64,000 nt of DNA from an uncultured Pseudoalteromonas sp. (GCA_947493455.1 CANLRB010000001.1:682001-746000); one strand, 5' to 3'. Shown: positions 1 through 9,653, numbered from the stretch's first letter. Notes: a model not told the origin generated them from the letters alone. Numbers and translations are program-made.

Positions 1-2898
1 CGGCGTTACTTTATATAAACCAATGTAGCCACGTCGATAATCATCAAATCCAACCGAGTTTGGCAAGTAACCTTGATTGTTTTTAATGATAAACCAGTGA
101 TTGTGCTTACCAATGACCTCAAACTCGCGGTAGCGCCACTTTTCACAGTTGCCCTCATTGATATCGCAATACGTTGTAAATTGCATGGTATCTGTCACGA
201 GATAGTAATCAGCTAAATAGACACCACTACTGTACGACCAACTGAAGTGACTGATACGTGAATCATTCCATTGTCCAAAATAATAATTACGCTGCACACC
301 TGTGTTATCCGTTTGAAACGGCAGTGCAAACGTTGAGTCTAGACCATCGTCAAATAACGGCTGGCGAACAAATTGAAACTCAGAATTAACACTAAAGTCC
401 GGCAGTGCATTACGTGCAATGACATAGCTGGTTTCCGTTATGATAGGCGTGCTATTTTCAAAAGCGGTATATTGATAATAAGGCAACCCTTGATAGTCAA
501 ATAACTTGGCATACACAATATTAATACCGTTGTCGTAACTCAAAATAAATTTGTCGTCGCTTACTTGCCATTGACCGCTGCGAGCAGCATGACGACTATC
601 CGAGACTTCAATAAACGAACCATCATTTAACAAATCAATCGTTGCACCAATCGCATCTAAATCTGAATATGGTGTACCATCTTGTTGGTTTGGTTTAAGG
701 GCTACCGTTTCCAAGTCATATTTACCCACTCGCAATGTTGATGCAATCGTTTCATGCATTCGGCGCGTACGATGAACTGTCATTTGCGTGCTATCACTTG
801 CACAGGTCTGCTCGACCCACTCGGTACATGCAGTGGCTTTTTCGATAATGACTTTAAAACCAGGATAATGACCGAGCACTTTAAATTGATGTGACAAGAA
901 TGCAATACGGTGTGATTCAGGTGTGCCATTTTCACCGTATCGCATATAGGTTTGTTCAACTACGTTAGCCACATTCACGGTAAGCGCATTGTCATTTAAC
1001 ACCCAACTCATCGCTTGAGAATCTAGATGTGGGACTTGCAAACGCCCTTGTCCATCATTTGACAAGACCATTAATTCAGGTAACAACACGCGAGAGGTTT
1101 TCCCCGATGCATATAACGTGTGATTGCCTGCATTAAATAATGTCGGTGAGTGAGTTAGCTCTTCATTATTGAAAATATACTCGAATGCTTCGGTGTAATG
1201 TTCAGGCGCATTAAATCGCCATGTTGCGAGCTGTTTTCGAACAGCAAACGGTGATGCTAAAAACTCGTTCACACTCGTGAATTCATTTGGCAACGACAGT
1301 CCGTTATCACTTGTGATTATTCTAAGTGCCATCGCAAGCTCAAGTACCAAGTCGTAGTCAATATCAATACGCATCGCGTCGAGTTGCTGTTGGTCGACAA
1401 GCGGGCCTTCATTTACAAATTCTAATAATACAAACTCGGCAGTTGTAATAAAGCTTAGCGGATAGGTTTCAACAACGCGTTCGCTGCCAGCTGCCAATTC
1501 AAGCTGTTGCACTGAGCCATATTGTGCTTTTAGCGTCATATTTTGTTCGCTAACATGCGCCTGCATACCAACCAAACTATGCGGCTCATTCACTGGAATT
1601 GCGACTTCAAATCCACCTTGCGGGTTTATTTCGACTGTCGTTTTGGTATCGCCAACATGTACCTCGATTTCGAAATTAGGCTGCTGAATTGGTTCGATTT
1701 TCCCCTTCAAAATAATGGAGTTGATAATAGAAACAGTAACAAACGCTGAACTAGAAGCACCATATGAATCTACAATGGTATATCCAATTAATACCTCACC
1801 TTCATAATTCTCGGGGGCAGTGTAATGCAATTTGTTATTAATAATCACCGCGTCACCATGCTCAACTACGCTTAACGAACTTAACACCAAACTGTCGCCT
1901 TCGGCATCAACATCATTTGCTAAAACATCAATCTCAATCGACTTTGAAGCAAGCATCTGCGTCACGTCATCATTGGCCACCGGCAATTGGTTTGCGATGG
2001 TAACTGACACATCCCCTTCACTTGCACCGCCATATTGGTCAACGACTGTGTAACTAAATGAGTCACTGCCTGCATAGCCAATAGTTGGCGTATATAACAG
2101 TACATTGCCATTTCGAGATATATTTCCATGGCTTGCTTGACTCGTGCCCGCAATCGTCAATTGATCGCCTAGCGCATCTAGGTCATTGGCAAGCACATAA
2201 ATTTCAATCGGATTATTCTGCGTTGTTTCGGCACTATCAGATTGCGTCTCTGGCAGTTTATTATTGACCGATATAGAGACCATTGCAGTCGCCTCGTCAC
2301 CTTGGCTGTCGCGCACCACATAACCAAATGAGTCTTCGCCGACATAGCCCGGTCGGGGTATATAACTGAGCACACCATTTTCGATACTAACCTGACCTAT
2401 ATTCGGCGTTGTTGTACTCGCAACCGTTAATTGTAAATTTGCTTGCGAACTATCATTGGCGAGTACATCTAAGTTGACAGGTGTACTTTGTAATGTAGAA
2501 ACCACATCGTTTTTAGCGATGGGAGCCACGTTTTCGACCGTAATTGAGATACTTGCTGACGCCTGTCCGCCGTTTCCGTCACTGACTGAATAGGAGAGTG
2601 ACTCCGGACCAATATAGTTCGCTGTTGGCGTATAGCGAATTTGATTGTTTGATATCTCTGCAACGCCATTAACACCGCTTGATACACTAATGACAGACAA
2701 AGTGTCGCCATCGGGATCGGTGTCGTTACCTAGCACGTTTATTAACACATTTTCATTCACAAAAAGTGTTGCACTGTCGCTTATGACATTGGGTAGATTA
2801 TTTGTTTTAGAAATTGGCTTTTCTTTGTCGCCCGTTGATGACGAACCACCGCAGCCAACGAGTATCGCACACGCGATCACAGCATAAATATTCTTCAT
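1..2898 (-). CDS. Large lipoprotein with four Ig/cadherin-like repeats (3' end outside window)
   Basis: The reading frame is open from an ATG at 2898 to the window edge, giving 966 codons without a stop, so the C-terminus is missing. The N-terminus is a lipoprotein signal: a short hydrophobic stretch ending in L-V-G-C with the acylated Cys at residue 16, followed by a Gly/Ser-rich linker. Four tandem modules of about 88 residues follow (about 35-122, 124-213, 214-303, 305-391). Each has a VLxND motif near its start, a YTP-x-Y-x-G motif, and ends in SYxVxDxxG. These are hallmarks of bacterial Ig/cadherin-like tandem repeats such as Big_9/VCBS. The remaining roughly 570 residues match nothing I recognise. 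The protein is probably anchored in the outer membrane with a surface or adhesion role, but that is inference. Nothing in the window appears to be co-transcribed with it. Confidence 0.85.
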   Translation of the reverse strand, partial: MKNIYAVIACAILVGCGGSSSTGDKEKPISKTNNLPNVISDSATLFVNENVLINVLGNDTDPDGDTLSVISVSSGVNGVAEISNNQIRYTPTANYIGPESLSYSVSDGNGGQASASISITVENVAPIAKNDVVSTLQSTPVNLDVLANDSSQANLQLTVASTTTPNIGQVSIENGVLSYIPRPGYVGEDSFGYVVRDSQGDEATAMVSISVNNKLPETQSDSAETTQNNPIEIYVLANDLDALGDQLTIAGTSQASHGNISRNGNVLLYTPTIGYAGSDSFSYTVVDQYGGASEGDVSVTIANQLPVANDDVTQMLASKSIEIDVLANDVDAEGDSLVLSSLSVVEHGDAVIINNKLHYTAPENYEGEVLIGYTIVDSYGASSSAFVTVSIINSIILKGKIEPIQQPNFEIEVHVGDTKTTVEINPQGGFEVAIPVNEPHSLVGMQAHVSEQNMTLKAQYGSVQQLELAAGSERVVETYPLSFITTAEFVLLEFVNEGPLVDQQQLDAMRIDIDYDLVLELAMALRIITSDNGLSLPNEFTSVNEFLASPFAVRKQLATWRFNAPEHYTEAFEYIFNNEELTHSPTLFNAGNHTLYASGKTSRVLLPELMVLSNDGQGRLQVPHLDSQAMSWVLNDNALTVNVANVVEQTYMRYGENGTPESHRIAFLSHQFKVLGHYPGFKVIIEKATACTEWVEQTCASDSTQMTVHRTRRMHETIASTLRVGKYDLETVALKPNQQDGTPYSDLDAIGATIDLLNDGSFIEVSDSRHAARSGQWQVSDDKFILSYDNGINIVYAKLFDYQGLPYYQYTAFENSTPIITETSYVIARNALPDFSVNSEFQFVRQPLFDDGLDSTFALPFQTDNTGVQRNYYFGQWNDSRISHFSWSYSSGVYLADYYLVTDTMQFTTYCDINEGNCEKWRYREFEVIGKHNHWFIIKNNQGYLPNSVGFDDYRRGYIGLYKVTP

Positions 2899-3113
2899 AT
2901 CTATTTTTTATTGTATTTATTTGGGCTGCGAGAGTAGCATTTTCAATAGCAATGCAAAACAAAATAGATTGTTTTATTTACAAAGGTTTACGTAACTATT
3001 AGGTTAATAAAACTAATCGCAATTAACGATTATTACGATTCGATAAGTTAGTACAAAGTAACAGGACGACTCTTTCCCGCCCTGCTAAACTTAACTGTCA
3101 ATTCAATTATGCA

Positions 3114-3395
3114 CTAAATCACACACTTTTCTGCCGCACCGACGGCCGCATCAACAACAACTTCAGCTATTTTTGACCAAGTGATCCCGACTTTTTGTGC
3201 TGCGCTTTCAAGCGCCGTTTTTAACATTTCAATATCTTTCTCTGGATGAAAGATTGACCAACCAGAATCTGAGCGAATCGTCGCAATCACATCATCGACA
3301 AATTCTTGCGCTGTATCGCCATTAATACCGTGCTCTTTAAGTGCATTTTCAAGCACCACTGGTAAGTTTGTAATTAAACAATTTACAATAGACAT
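3114..3395 (-). CDS. Small unknown protein (93 aa)
   Basis: I do not recognise this family. The ATG at 3395 is chosen because GGAG lies six bases upstream; an in-frame TTG four codons earlier would overlap that ribosome site. The protein has no clear signal peptide. It is rich in predicted amphipathic helix, with alternating acidic and aliphatic residues, contains a central S-D-S-G-W-S-I-F-H-P segment, and ends in an Ala/Val-rich helix followed by E-K-C-V-I. Both Cys residues lie near the termini (positions 6 and 91). It stands alone, on the same strand as the lipoprotein and amidohydrolase genes but separated from each by more than 200 bases. A small cytosolic or secreted peptide-like product is possible; I assign no function. 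Confidence 0.6.
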   Translation of the reverse strand: MSIVNCLITNLPVVLENALKEHGINGDTAQEFVDDVIATIRSDSGWSIFHPEKDIEMLKTALESAAQKVGITWSKIAEVVVDAAVGAAEKCVI

Positions 3396-3615
3396 ATTTA
3401 TCTCCAAGTTTGAGCGTCACGCGATCCATGCAAATACCGGATCCCTGTGATATAAGTTAAAATCGTTAATACTGAGTATCGCGTTAAATTTATAGCATCG
3501 TATTTCAGAACTAAAACCTAACGTCCATTAACCATAGACACAAAATCAAAGAAATTTATTACAACGCATTACACAAAGCTTGGGCTTAACAAAGTGTTTG
3601 TCATAACCGAAAATC

Positions 3616-3642
3616 AAAAAGCGCTTTCGTTCAAAAGCGCTT
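3616..3642 (-). terminator. Rho-independent terminator of the amidohydrolase gene
   Basis: On the minus strand a 9-bp hairpin (AAGCGCTTT / AAAGCGCTT, six-base loop) is followed by TTTTTGATTTT. It lies about 30 bases beyond the stop codon of the amidohydrolase gene. Confidence 0.8.
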
Positions 3643-3672
3643 GATAAAGATATAGTTGTCGCGTTATGAAAT

Positions 3673-4944
3673 TTATTGTTTTATCACTTTGCCGTCTCGC
3701 ATAACAAATGAAACCGACATAAGCGCGTTAATGTTGTCAAGTGGTGATGAGTCTGTCGCAATGATATCGGCCAGCTTACCCGCTTCGATTGTCCCAAGTT
3801 GGTTTTCTAAACCCAGTAACTTAGCACTATTGATTGTTGCAGATTTCAATACCTGTTGAGTTGGCATGCCCGATTCAACCATAAGAAGGGCTTCGCGCGC
3901 ATTTGTGCCATGCTTTGACACGCCACTGTCAGTCCCGTACGCAATATTTACCCCCGCTTTATAGGCGTTGTAAAAATTGCCTTTCATGTCATTACCAACA
4001 CGAATCGCTTTTTTCTTAATAGCCGGGCTCATAAAGTCCGAATTAGTAGCCATTTCTACCACAGTTTCACCTGCAAGCAATGTTGGTACTAAATATGCCC
4101 CCGTTTTATTGAATAGTTGATACGCTTTTTCGCCCGCATACGAACCATGCTCAATACTTGCAACACCTGCATTTAAAGCTGCAATGATGCCATCTTCTTG
4201 GTGTGCATGCGCTGCAACTTTGCGGCCCATGGTATTTGCTGCATTAACGACTTCATCAAGCTCATCACTGCCCATTTGCTGACCAGTGCCCGTTGCTCTG
4301 TCTGTTAATACGCCGCCGGTCGCTGCCACTTTAATCCAGTCGGCACCATACTTAATTGCGTGACGAGTTGCACGGCGACAATCAAATGGCCCATCACAGG
4401 TGGTTTTTTTAGCATAGAGGTCGAGTAATTCATGATGGACGCCACTTGAGTCAAGGTGTCCGCCTGTAATGGCCACGCCACCTGCGGCGATAATACGAGG
4501 ACCTTGAACCCATCCTTTATTTATCGCATCTCGTAACGCATAAATATGCTGGGGATCAGAACCTAAGTCTCGCACCGTTGTAAAACCTGCCTCTAAGGTT
4601 TTTTTGGCGTAATGAACACTTCGCATTGCCATTAATTCGGGTGATACTTTTACTTTATCAACATCATTGTGCGGGCCAATCTCAAATTGCAAGTGAACAT
4701 GCATATCCATTAACCCCGGCATCACGAATCCAGTAGATAAATCAACCAGCGTTTGTTCGTCGCTCACTTTTTTAAAGCCACTTTCGATCGCCACAATTTT
4801 ATTGTCTTCGATTACAATAGTTTGTCTTTTTAGCGGCGCTTTATCAGCGCTGTATAATAGCTCACCGGCATGTATCAAGGTTTGGTTCGCATAAGCAGGA
4901 AGTACACACATCAGTGCAATTGAAAATAATGATTTTTTAAGCAT
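3673..4944 (-). CDS. Exported metal-dependent amidohydrolase (Xaa-Pro dipeptidase/imidazolonepropionase-like)
   Basis: This 423-residue protein has an N-terminal signal peptide (MLKK then a hydrophobic run ending A-Y-A at about 19), so it acts in the periplasm or outside. The amidohydrolase-superfamily metal site is complete: H82-x-H84 in D-M-H-V-H, a candidate carboxylated Lys at 205 in D-W-I-K-V, His246 in A-A-H-A-H, His266 in I-E-H-G-S and Asp339 in Y-G-T-D-S-G. This arrangement is typical of the subfamily whose characterised members are L-Xaa-Pro dipeptidases (M38-like). Substrate cannot be read from sequence. It lies downstream of the amidase and TonB receptor genes on the same strand, which suggests a shared role in breaking down an imported peptide or amide. 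A terminator-like hairpin separates it from the amidase gene. Confidence 0.85.
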   Translation of the reverse strand: MLKKSLFSIALMCVLPAYANQTLIHAGELLYSADKAPLKRQTIVIEDNKIVAIESGFKKVSDEQTLVDLSTGFVMPGLMDMHVHLQFEIGPHNDVDKVKVSPELMAMRSVHYAKKTLEAGFTTVRDLGSDPQHIYALRDAINKGWVQGPRIIAAGGVAITGGHLDSSGVHHELLDLYAKKTTCDGPFDCRRATRHAIKYGADWIKVAATGGVLTDRATGTGQQMGSDELDEVVNAANTMGRKVAAHAHQEDGIIAALNAGVASIEHGSYAGEKAYQLFNKTGAYLVPTLLAGETVVEMATNSDFMSPAIKKKAIRVGNDMKGNFYNAYKAGVNIAYGTDSGVSKHGTNAREALLMVESGMPTQQVLKSATINSAKLLGLENQLGTIEAGKLADIIATDSSPLDNINALMSVSFVMRDGKVIKQ

Positions 4945-4999
4945 ATATAAATTCTTTTTTTAGCTGTGGAATTCAGCATATCACAGCCCACAAAGGGTT

Positions 5000-5030
5000 A
5001 AAAATAAGCGCGACAAATTGGGTGTCGCAC
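5000..5030 (-). terminator. Likely terminator after the amidase gene
   Basis: The minus strand has a 6-bp stem GCGACA / TGTCGC with a seven-base loop, then TTATTTTTAA. It lies about 40 bases after the amidase stop and about 60 bases before the amidohydrolase start. Confidence 0.6.
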
Positions 5031-5068
5031 TTGGGTCCAGACAAATTTACAGTATGGTGTTGTTAAAT

Positions 5069-6526
5069 TTACAAAGTCGGAGAAATACGTTTTGGCATCA
5101 ACTTTTCGACTTCTGCGGCAAGATACAATAGTTCGCTATCGTCGCCTGAAAGTGTAAACAAGCTTACCGCCAATGGCAGGCCATGTTTCATGCCTATCGG
5201 CAAAGTCAAACTTGGATAGCCAGATACCGCAGCTAAAGTTGTACTGCTGCCTGAAAAGCGATCGCCATTGATTGGGTCTATTTGCCAAGGAGCCCCCATT
5301 GTTGGCGCTATAATGGCATCGAGTTGGTACTTTTCAAATATCGTTTTTAACTGCGCTTTCGCATGTTTATCTATCGTTGATTTAGCAAGCTCATAACGCG
5401 GCTTGCTCGTCGTATCTATTGCTAACGAAATCAACTCATGGGCGTCATCTTGCGTTTTATAATACGCTGCTAACTCTGCTACATTCGAAATCTGTTTTTC
5501 TGAAGTCTGTTTTGCTAAGTAATCGTCCATGCCCTGCTTAAACTCATATTTTAAGATCTCAAATTCACTTTGATACACCTGTTCAATATGCTCAAACGGG
5601 ATATTTTCAATAACCTCGACGCCCTGTTGTTTTAGTGTTTTTAACACCCACTTAAATTCCGCGTCACCATATTGATTAAAGCCGTTAAGCGTTGTAATAA
5701 CACCGATGCGTTTTTTGGCGAGGGTAATTGCAGCATCGGCTTTGGCATGGCGCTTTGACAACACTTGGTAGACACTTGCAACATCAGCCACTGTGCGACC
5801 GATAGGCCCAACCGTATCTTGTGAATGGGCGATTGGAATAACTCCACGTTGAGAAATATGGCTAAGCGTTGGTTTAAAGCCAACGACACCATTAAATGCC
5901 GACGGACACAAAATTGAGCCATCCGTTTCAGTACCGAGACTTACCAATGCAAGGTTTGCCGCAATACTCACCGCTGAACCGGAACTCGAGCCACACGGCG
6001 TCATTGTTAAATTATACGGATTTGCCGTTTGCCCGCCGACGCCACTGTAACCGCTACGACTTTTTGTCGATTTAAAGTTAGCCAGCTCACTTAAATTTGT
6101 TTTGCCCAAGATAATGGCGCCTGCATCAAGCAGTTGCTGCACCACATCAGCATTTTGCTTGGGACGATTATTGATAAGTGCAAGGCTGCCTCCGGTGGTT
6201 GGCAAAAAGCGCGTATCAATATTGTCTTTAATAAGTACTGGCACACCGTGCAGTGGGCCTAACAGCCTACCGTTCTTAAACGCATCATCCGCCGCTTTTG
6301 CTTGTGATATTGCATTCGGATTCACTGAAATGACCGCGTTTAAGCGACTATTATAGTGTTCAATTCGTTTTAAATAATATTGTGTGACCTGCTGGTAGGT
6401 CACAGTGTTATTTTTGATTTGTTGGTTTAAACGTGAAATCGACAACTCATCAAATGCGGGTTCTGACACACTCTTTGGTGAGCAGAACCACAGCACAACA
6501 AACACAAAAAGATTAGCGTACTTCAT
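5069..6526 (-). CDS. Exported amidase (amidase signature family)
   Basis: The protein has 485 residues from the ATG at 6526, which is preceded by AAGG about nine bases upstream and begins a good signal peptide; the open frame extends 18 codons further but would bury that signal. The Ser-cisSer-Lys triad of the amidase signature family is visible: Lys100 in V-L-I-K-D-N-I-D, the cis-Ser within G-S-S-S-G-S at 179-184, and nucleophile Ser204 in G-T-E-T-D-G-S. Family members hydrolyse amides, from glutamyl-tRNA to fatty amides and peptide amides. The signal peptide points to a catabolic exported enzyme rather than GatA. It begins 54 bases after the TonB receptor stop, with a terminator hairpin in that gap, so expression from the receptor promoter would need read-through. 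Confidence 0.88.
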   Translation of the reverse strand: MKYANLFVFVVLWFCSPKSVSEPAFDELSISRLNQQIKNNTVTYQQVTQYYLKRIEHYNSRLNAVISVNPNAISQAKAADDAFKNGRLLGPLHGVPVLIKDNIDTRFLPTTGGSLALINNRPKQNADVVQQLLDAGAIILGKTNLSELANFKSTKSRSGYSGVGGQTANPYNLTMTPCGSSSGSAVSIAANLALVSLGTETDGSILCPSAFNGVVGFKPTLSHISQRGVIPIAHSQDTVGPIGRTVADVASVYQVLSKRHAKADAAITLAKKRIGVITTLNGFNQYGDAEFKWVLKTLKQQGVEVIENIPFEHIEQVYQSEFEILKYEFKQGMDDYLAKQTSEKQISNVAELAAYYKTQDDAHELISLAIDTTSKPRYELAKSTIDKHAKAQLKTIFEKYQLDAIIAPTMGAPWQIDPINGDRFSGSSTTLAAVSGYPSLTLPIGMKHGLPLAVSLFTLSGDDSELLYLAAEVEKLMPKRISPTL

Positions 6527-6540
6527 AGAGTTCAACCTTA

Positions 6541-6576
6541 TAAAAACGCGGCAAGTTGAGTCAACTCGCCGCTTTG
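6541..6576 (-). terminator. Intergenic terminator/attenuator between TonB receptor and amidase
   Basis: The minus strand shows a stem of GCGGC plus AGTTG (one mismatch between the two blocks, three-base loop) followed by GTTTTTA. The hairpin sits between the receptor stop at 6581 and the amidase ribosome site, so it probably reduces rather than abolishes amidase expression. Confidence 0.75.
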
Positions 6577-6580
6577 ACAA

Positions 6581-9457
6581 TTAGAATGTGATATTCAAGC
6601 CCATGTAGTAACTGCGACCTATGCCGTCGTACACATTTGAACCCATAGTGGTTTCTGGCAAGTAAGGTGGCGCCTTGTCGAATAGGTTATTAACTCCTAA
6701 ATACACATCCATATCTTGGTTTATAAGATACGATACTCGCGTGTTAGCATACCAAACCGAGTCAATATCATTGTCAGGGTAGTCACTGTCTTGGCCAGCT
6801 TGATCATACGCAATCTTTGAGCTGCCAACATAATTCAATGACAAATTCGCGGTCAAATTGTCACTGCGATACGTCGTATTCAAATTCAATCGTAACTTAG
6901 GTTGATTAGCGATTCCGACCTGTTTAATGACGTCTTCTGGTTTATCAGGGTTTAACAAATAATCTCGGTTTTGGTAGTAGCTACCGACTAAATTAAATAA
7001 CACATTGCCACCTGAAACATCGGCAACATAGTTTGCTTCTAAATCGTACCCCGTTGCTTCGAGTTGTGCGATATTAATAATTTTACTAGAGATATTTTCT
7101 AGCTGACTATCTGCACGGCGCGTCACTAATTCACAAAATGGGTTACCACTCATATCGAAGTCGACGCAATTTGCCAATATATCATTGGTGTTTGGTGTTG
7201 CAATCGCCTGCTCTATTTCCATTTTCCAGTAATCGATACCAAGTGAAAGATTCGGCACCAATTCAGGCGTGTAAACAAAGCCAAATGTCACAGAGTTTGA
7301 CTCTTCCGGCTTTAAATCAGGGTTGCCTGATACTAAGATTTTTTGCGAAGCGCCTTCTGCTAGCGACGCAAAACCTTCAGGTACACCAAGCGCTGCGCAA
7401 TTTTCTTTGCGTTTTGCCGGGTTCACTCCTTTATCAATATTTCTAAAATCACATGGATCAGTCACAAATTCGTAAGTGAGTTCTTCTGGCTTAAATAGTT
7501 CACCTATATTTGCGGCACGAACCGCAAGCCCATAACTTGTTCTAAAACGAATAGCATCGTTGAGTGTCCAATTTAAGCCAAGCTTATAGGAAGTTTGTCC
7601 TCCAACCGTACTGTAATCGGCATAACGTAAAGCAGTTTCAAACGAGACATCTTGTGCATAAGGTAAATCACTCCAAAGTGGGACGAGTAGCTCGCCATAG
7701 ATTTCGTTAACGTCATATTCGCCTCTAACAATCTGCCTTGGCCCATCGTTGGTGTTATTTGTCAAACCACCTTCAAGCAAAATAGCTTCAGGTACCGAGC
7801 GACTTGTCTCTCTACGATACTCGACACCTGCGGCAAACTGCACGTCACCGGCAGGCATTTCAAACACATGTCCATTTATCGTAAAGTTTGCCACCGTTTG
7901 ACTCAGTTTATTGTCTGTCACCGTCGGTCGCATAATAAAATCGATGGCCGCTTGTGATGCCGCGTTAACACCAAACGGATTAAGCGGTGCGCACCCACCA
8001 GACTGATCACGGCATACAATCGAACCATCAGGGGCTAAAATAGCGTCTTGTGCTTGTACAAAGTTGGCAACAAGCCTATCTAACTTCGCATGCTGTGTTT
8101 TGCTGCTGCCATGTTGAAAGTAGAATTCGTAACCTATGTCGTCACTCAACTCACCACGACTGCCAAATGTCGCAGTATACAGTTTAAATGTATTATCCGT
8201 TGGCAAGCGCCCCAAATCGGCATTCGCTTTGTTAACAAATAACATCGGGATCTCTTGTTTTACCATTTCATCATGAACGAAGTCGGGCAAATATGGATTG
8301 TCGATACCAACTTGAATAATCGGTCCAAATACGCCATCGCTAAACGACGGTTGCGCCGTATTCTCACCCGTTGTATAAGAATACTTGCCTTCAAAATAAA
8401 GATTATGGGCGTCTGCAACTTGGTAGTTTGCGTTGATAGAAAATAGGCTGCGTTCGGTTGGCGTGCTTAGCACTGCGTACTCATGAGTTGTAAACCCCAT
8501 ACCGTTTTCACAGCGGATCCCCTGACAGTTACCACTTTCAAAGGGCAGCGCTTGACCAGTTTCGTCAAACGTTAATACACCGAGATCGCCAATTGGCATA
8601 TAACCAAGAATAGGCGCGCCACCGTCAGTAAAACCAATCAGGCCAAAGCCCGTTGTCGACGCGATCCCCCCTGCATTAAGCGGTAAAAAGCTATTGCCGG
8701 TTGCCAAGCGCTGCGCCGCAATGCCATCATTCGGGCCGGTATCTAATTCATTGTCGTACCAAGCAAGGCCTTTTGACGCATAGTCACGATGTTCTGCTCT
8801 CACTTGCTCGCGCTGGTGATAATCAAGTGAGATCAGCACATTACCTTTACCATCGTCAAATTCAGTCCCCGCTAAAATGCTAACAATGCCCTCCTCGCCA
8901 TCACTTTGCGCAGATTGCCCGTACTGCACGTTTGCTTTCACGCCGTCAAACTCGCGCTTTAATACAAAGTTAACAACACCTGACACAGCATCTGCACCGT
9001 AAACGGCACTTGCCGCCCCCGTAATGACTTCGACTCGATCAATCATTTGTGCTGCAATCGAACTGACATCAACGGCTGAAGAGCCAGCTTGTGAACCGAC
9101 ATGACGGCGTCCATTAACAAGTACCAAAGTTCGTTCAGTGCCCAAGCCGCGCAAATTGAGCAACTCTAGCCCAGAGTTAGCATCATCCCCGTTGGTATTG
9201 CGACGACCCACACTATCAGCAAGAGCAGGCAGTGTATTCAGGATGTCTCCGGCATTTGTTAACCCGAGTTGTTCTATTTGTTTTGAGTCAATAATCGTGG
9301 TTGGAATTGCAGTAGCGGCAGTTGAACGAGCAATACGAGAGCCTGTGACAACAATCGTTTCGACTTGTTCATCGGCGTCGCTAGCATATACGTGGTAATT
9401 TGGCAGCACAAGCACGCTTGCCATAGCAAGCAGGATCTGATTTCGGTGACTTATCAT
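6581..9457 (-). CDS. TonB-dependent outer-membrane receptor
   Basis: The 958-residue protein is imported through the inner membrane by a signal peptide (residues 1-25) and forms a plugged beta-barrel in the outer membrane. A TonB-box-like segment E-T-I-V-V-T-G-S lies at about 33-40, the plug at about 45-155 contains N-L-R-G-L-G-T-E-R-T-L-V-L-V-N-G-R-R, and the barrel ends in aromatic F (N-I-T-F). Length and C-terminus fit the family. The ATG at 9457 is preceded by AAGG seven bases upstream; an in-frame TTG nine codons earlier lacks a site. Substrate is unknown. The plug type is common in Alteromonadales and Xanthomonadales receptors with organic ligands, and the neighbouring exported amidase and dipeptidase-like enzyme suggest a peptide or amide. 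A promoter with an overlapping palindrome lies just upstream. Confidence 0.93.
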   Translation of the reverse strand: MISHRNQILLAMASVLVLPNYHVYASDADEQVETIVVTGSRIARSTAATAIPTTIIDSKQIEQLGLTNAGDILNTLPALADSVGRRNTNGDDANSGLELLNLRGLGTERTLVLVNGRRHVGSQAGSSAVDVSSIAAQMIDRVEVITGAASAVYGADAVSGVVNFVLKREFDGVKANVQYGQSAQSDGEEGIVSILAGTEFDDGKGNVLISLDYHQREQVRAEHRDYASKGLAWYDNELDTGPNDGIAAQRLATGNSFLPLNAGGIASTTGFGLIGFTDGGAPILGYMPIGDLGVLTFDETGQALPFESGNCQGIRCENGMGFTTHEYAVLSTPTERSLFSINANYQVADAHNLYFEGKYSYTTGENTAQPSFSDGVFGPIIQVGIDNPYLPDFVHDEMVKQEIPMLFVNKANADLGRLPTDNTFKLYTATFGSRGELSDDIGYEFYFQHGSSKTQHAKLDRLVANFVQAQDAILAPDGSIVCRDQSGGCAPLNPFGVNAASQAAIDFIMRPTVTDNKLSQTVANFTINGHVFEMPAGDVQFAAGVEYRRETSRSVPEAILLEGGLTNNTNDGPRQIVRGEYDVNEIYGELLVPLWSDLPYAQDVSFETALRYADYSTVGGQTSYKLGLNWTLNDAIRFRTSYGLAVRAANIGELFKPEELTYEFVTDPCDFRNIDKGVNPAKRKENCAALGVPEGFASLAEGASQKILVSGNPDLKPEESNSVTFGFVYTPELVPNLSLGIDYWKMEIEQAIATPNTNDILANCVDFDMSGNPFCELVTRRADSQLENISSKIINIAQLEATGYDLEANYVADVSGGNVLFNLVGSYYQNRDYLLNPDKPEDVIKQVGIANQPKLRLNLNTTYRSDNLTANLSLNYVGSSKIAYDQAGQDSDYPDNDIDSVWYANTRVSYLINQDMDVYLGVNNLFDKAPPYLPETTMGSNVYDGIGRSYYMGLNITF

Positions 9458-9492
9458 TTTTTGACCTTTTATTATTATAAACAATCTAGCTT

Positions 9493-9545
9493 AGATGTAT
9501 CTGAGATACACCTAGTTTATATCTAGATGTCTAAATCAAAGTCAA
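9493..9545 (-). promoter_or_regulatory. TonB-receptor promoter with palindromic operator at +1
   Basis: On the minus strand TTGACT (9545-9540) and TATAAA (9521-9516) are separated by 18 bases, a good sigma-70 promoter. Two bases after the -10 box begins a 21-bp palindrome at 9493-9513, with arms AGGTGTATC and GATACATCT around TCA (8 of 9 pairs). A dimeric repressor bound there would block initiation. The regulator is not identifiable from this window. Confidence 0.6.
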
Positions 9546-9602
9546 TTAAGTGACCATTTTTTAAACTTTTAGAATTGCTTTAGAGTGGCAATTTAATGCT
9601 AC

Positions 9603-9635
9603 AAAAAAGCCCCAGTACATAAATACAGGGGCTTT
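9603..9635 (-). terminator. Terminator after the 401-aa unknown gene
   Basis: AAGCCCC and GGGGCTT, with GTA/TAC pairing inside the loop, form a strong hairpin followed by TTTTT on the minus strand, about 20 bases after the stop of the gene at 9654. Confidence 0.85.
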
Positions 9636-9653
9636 AACAGTGTAACGACTAAT

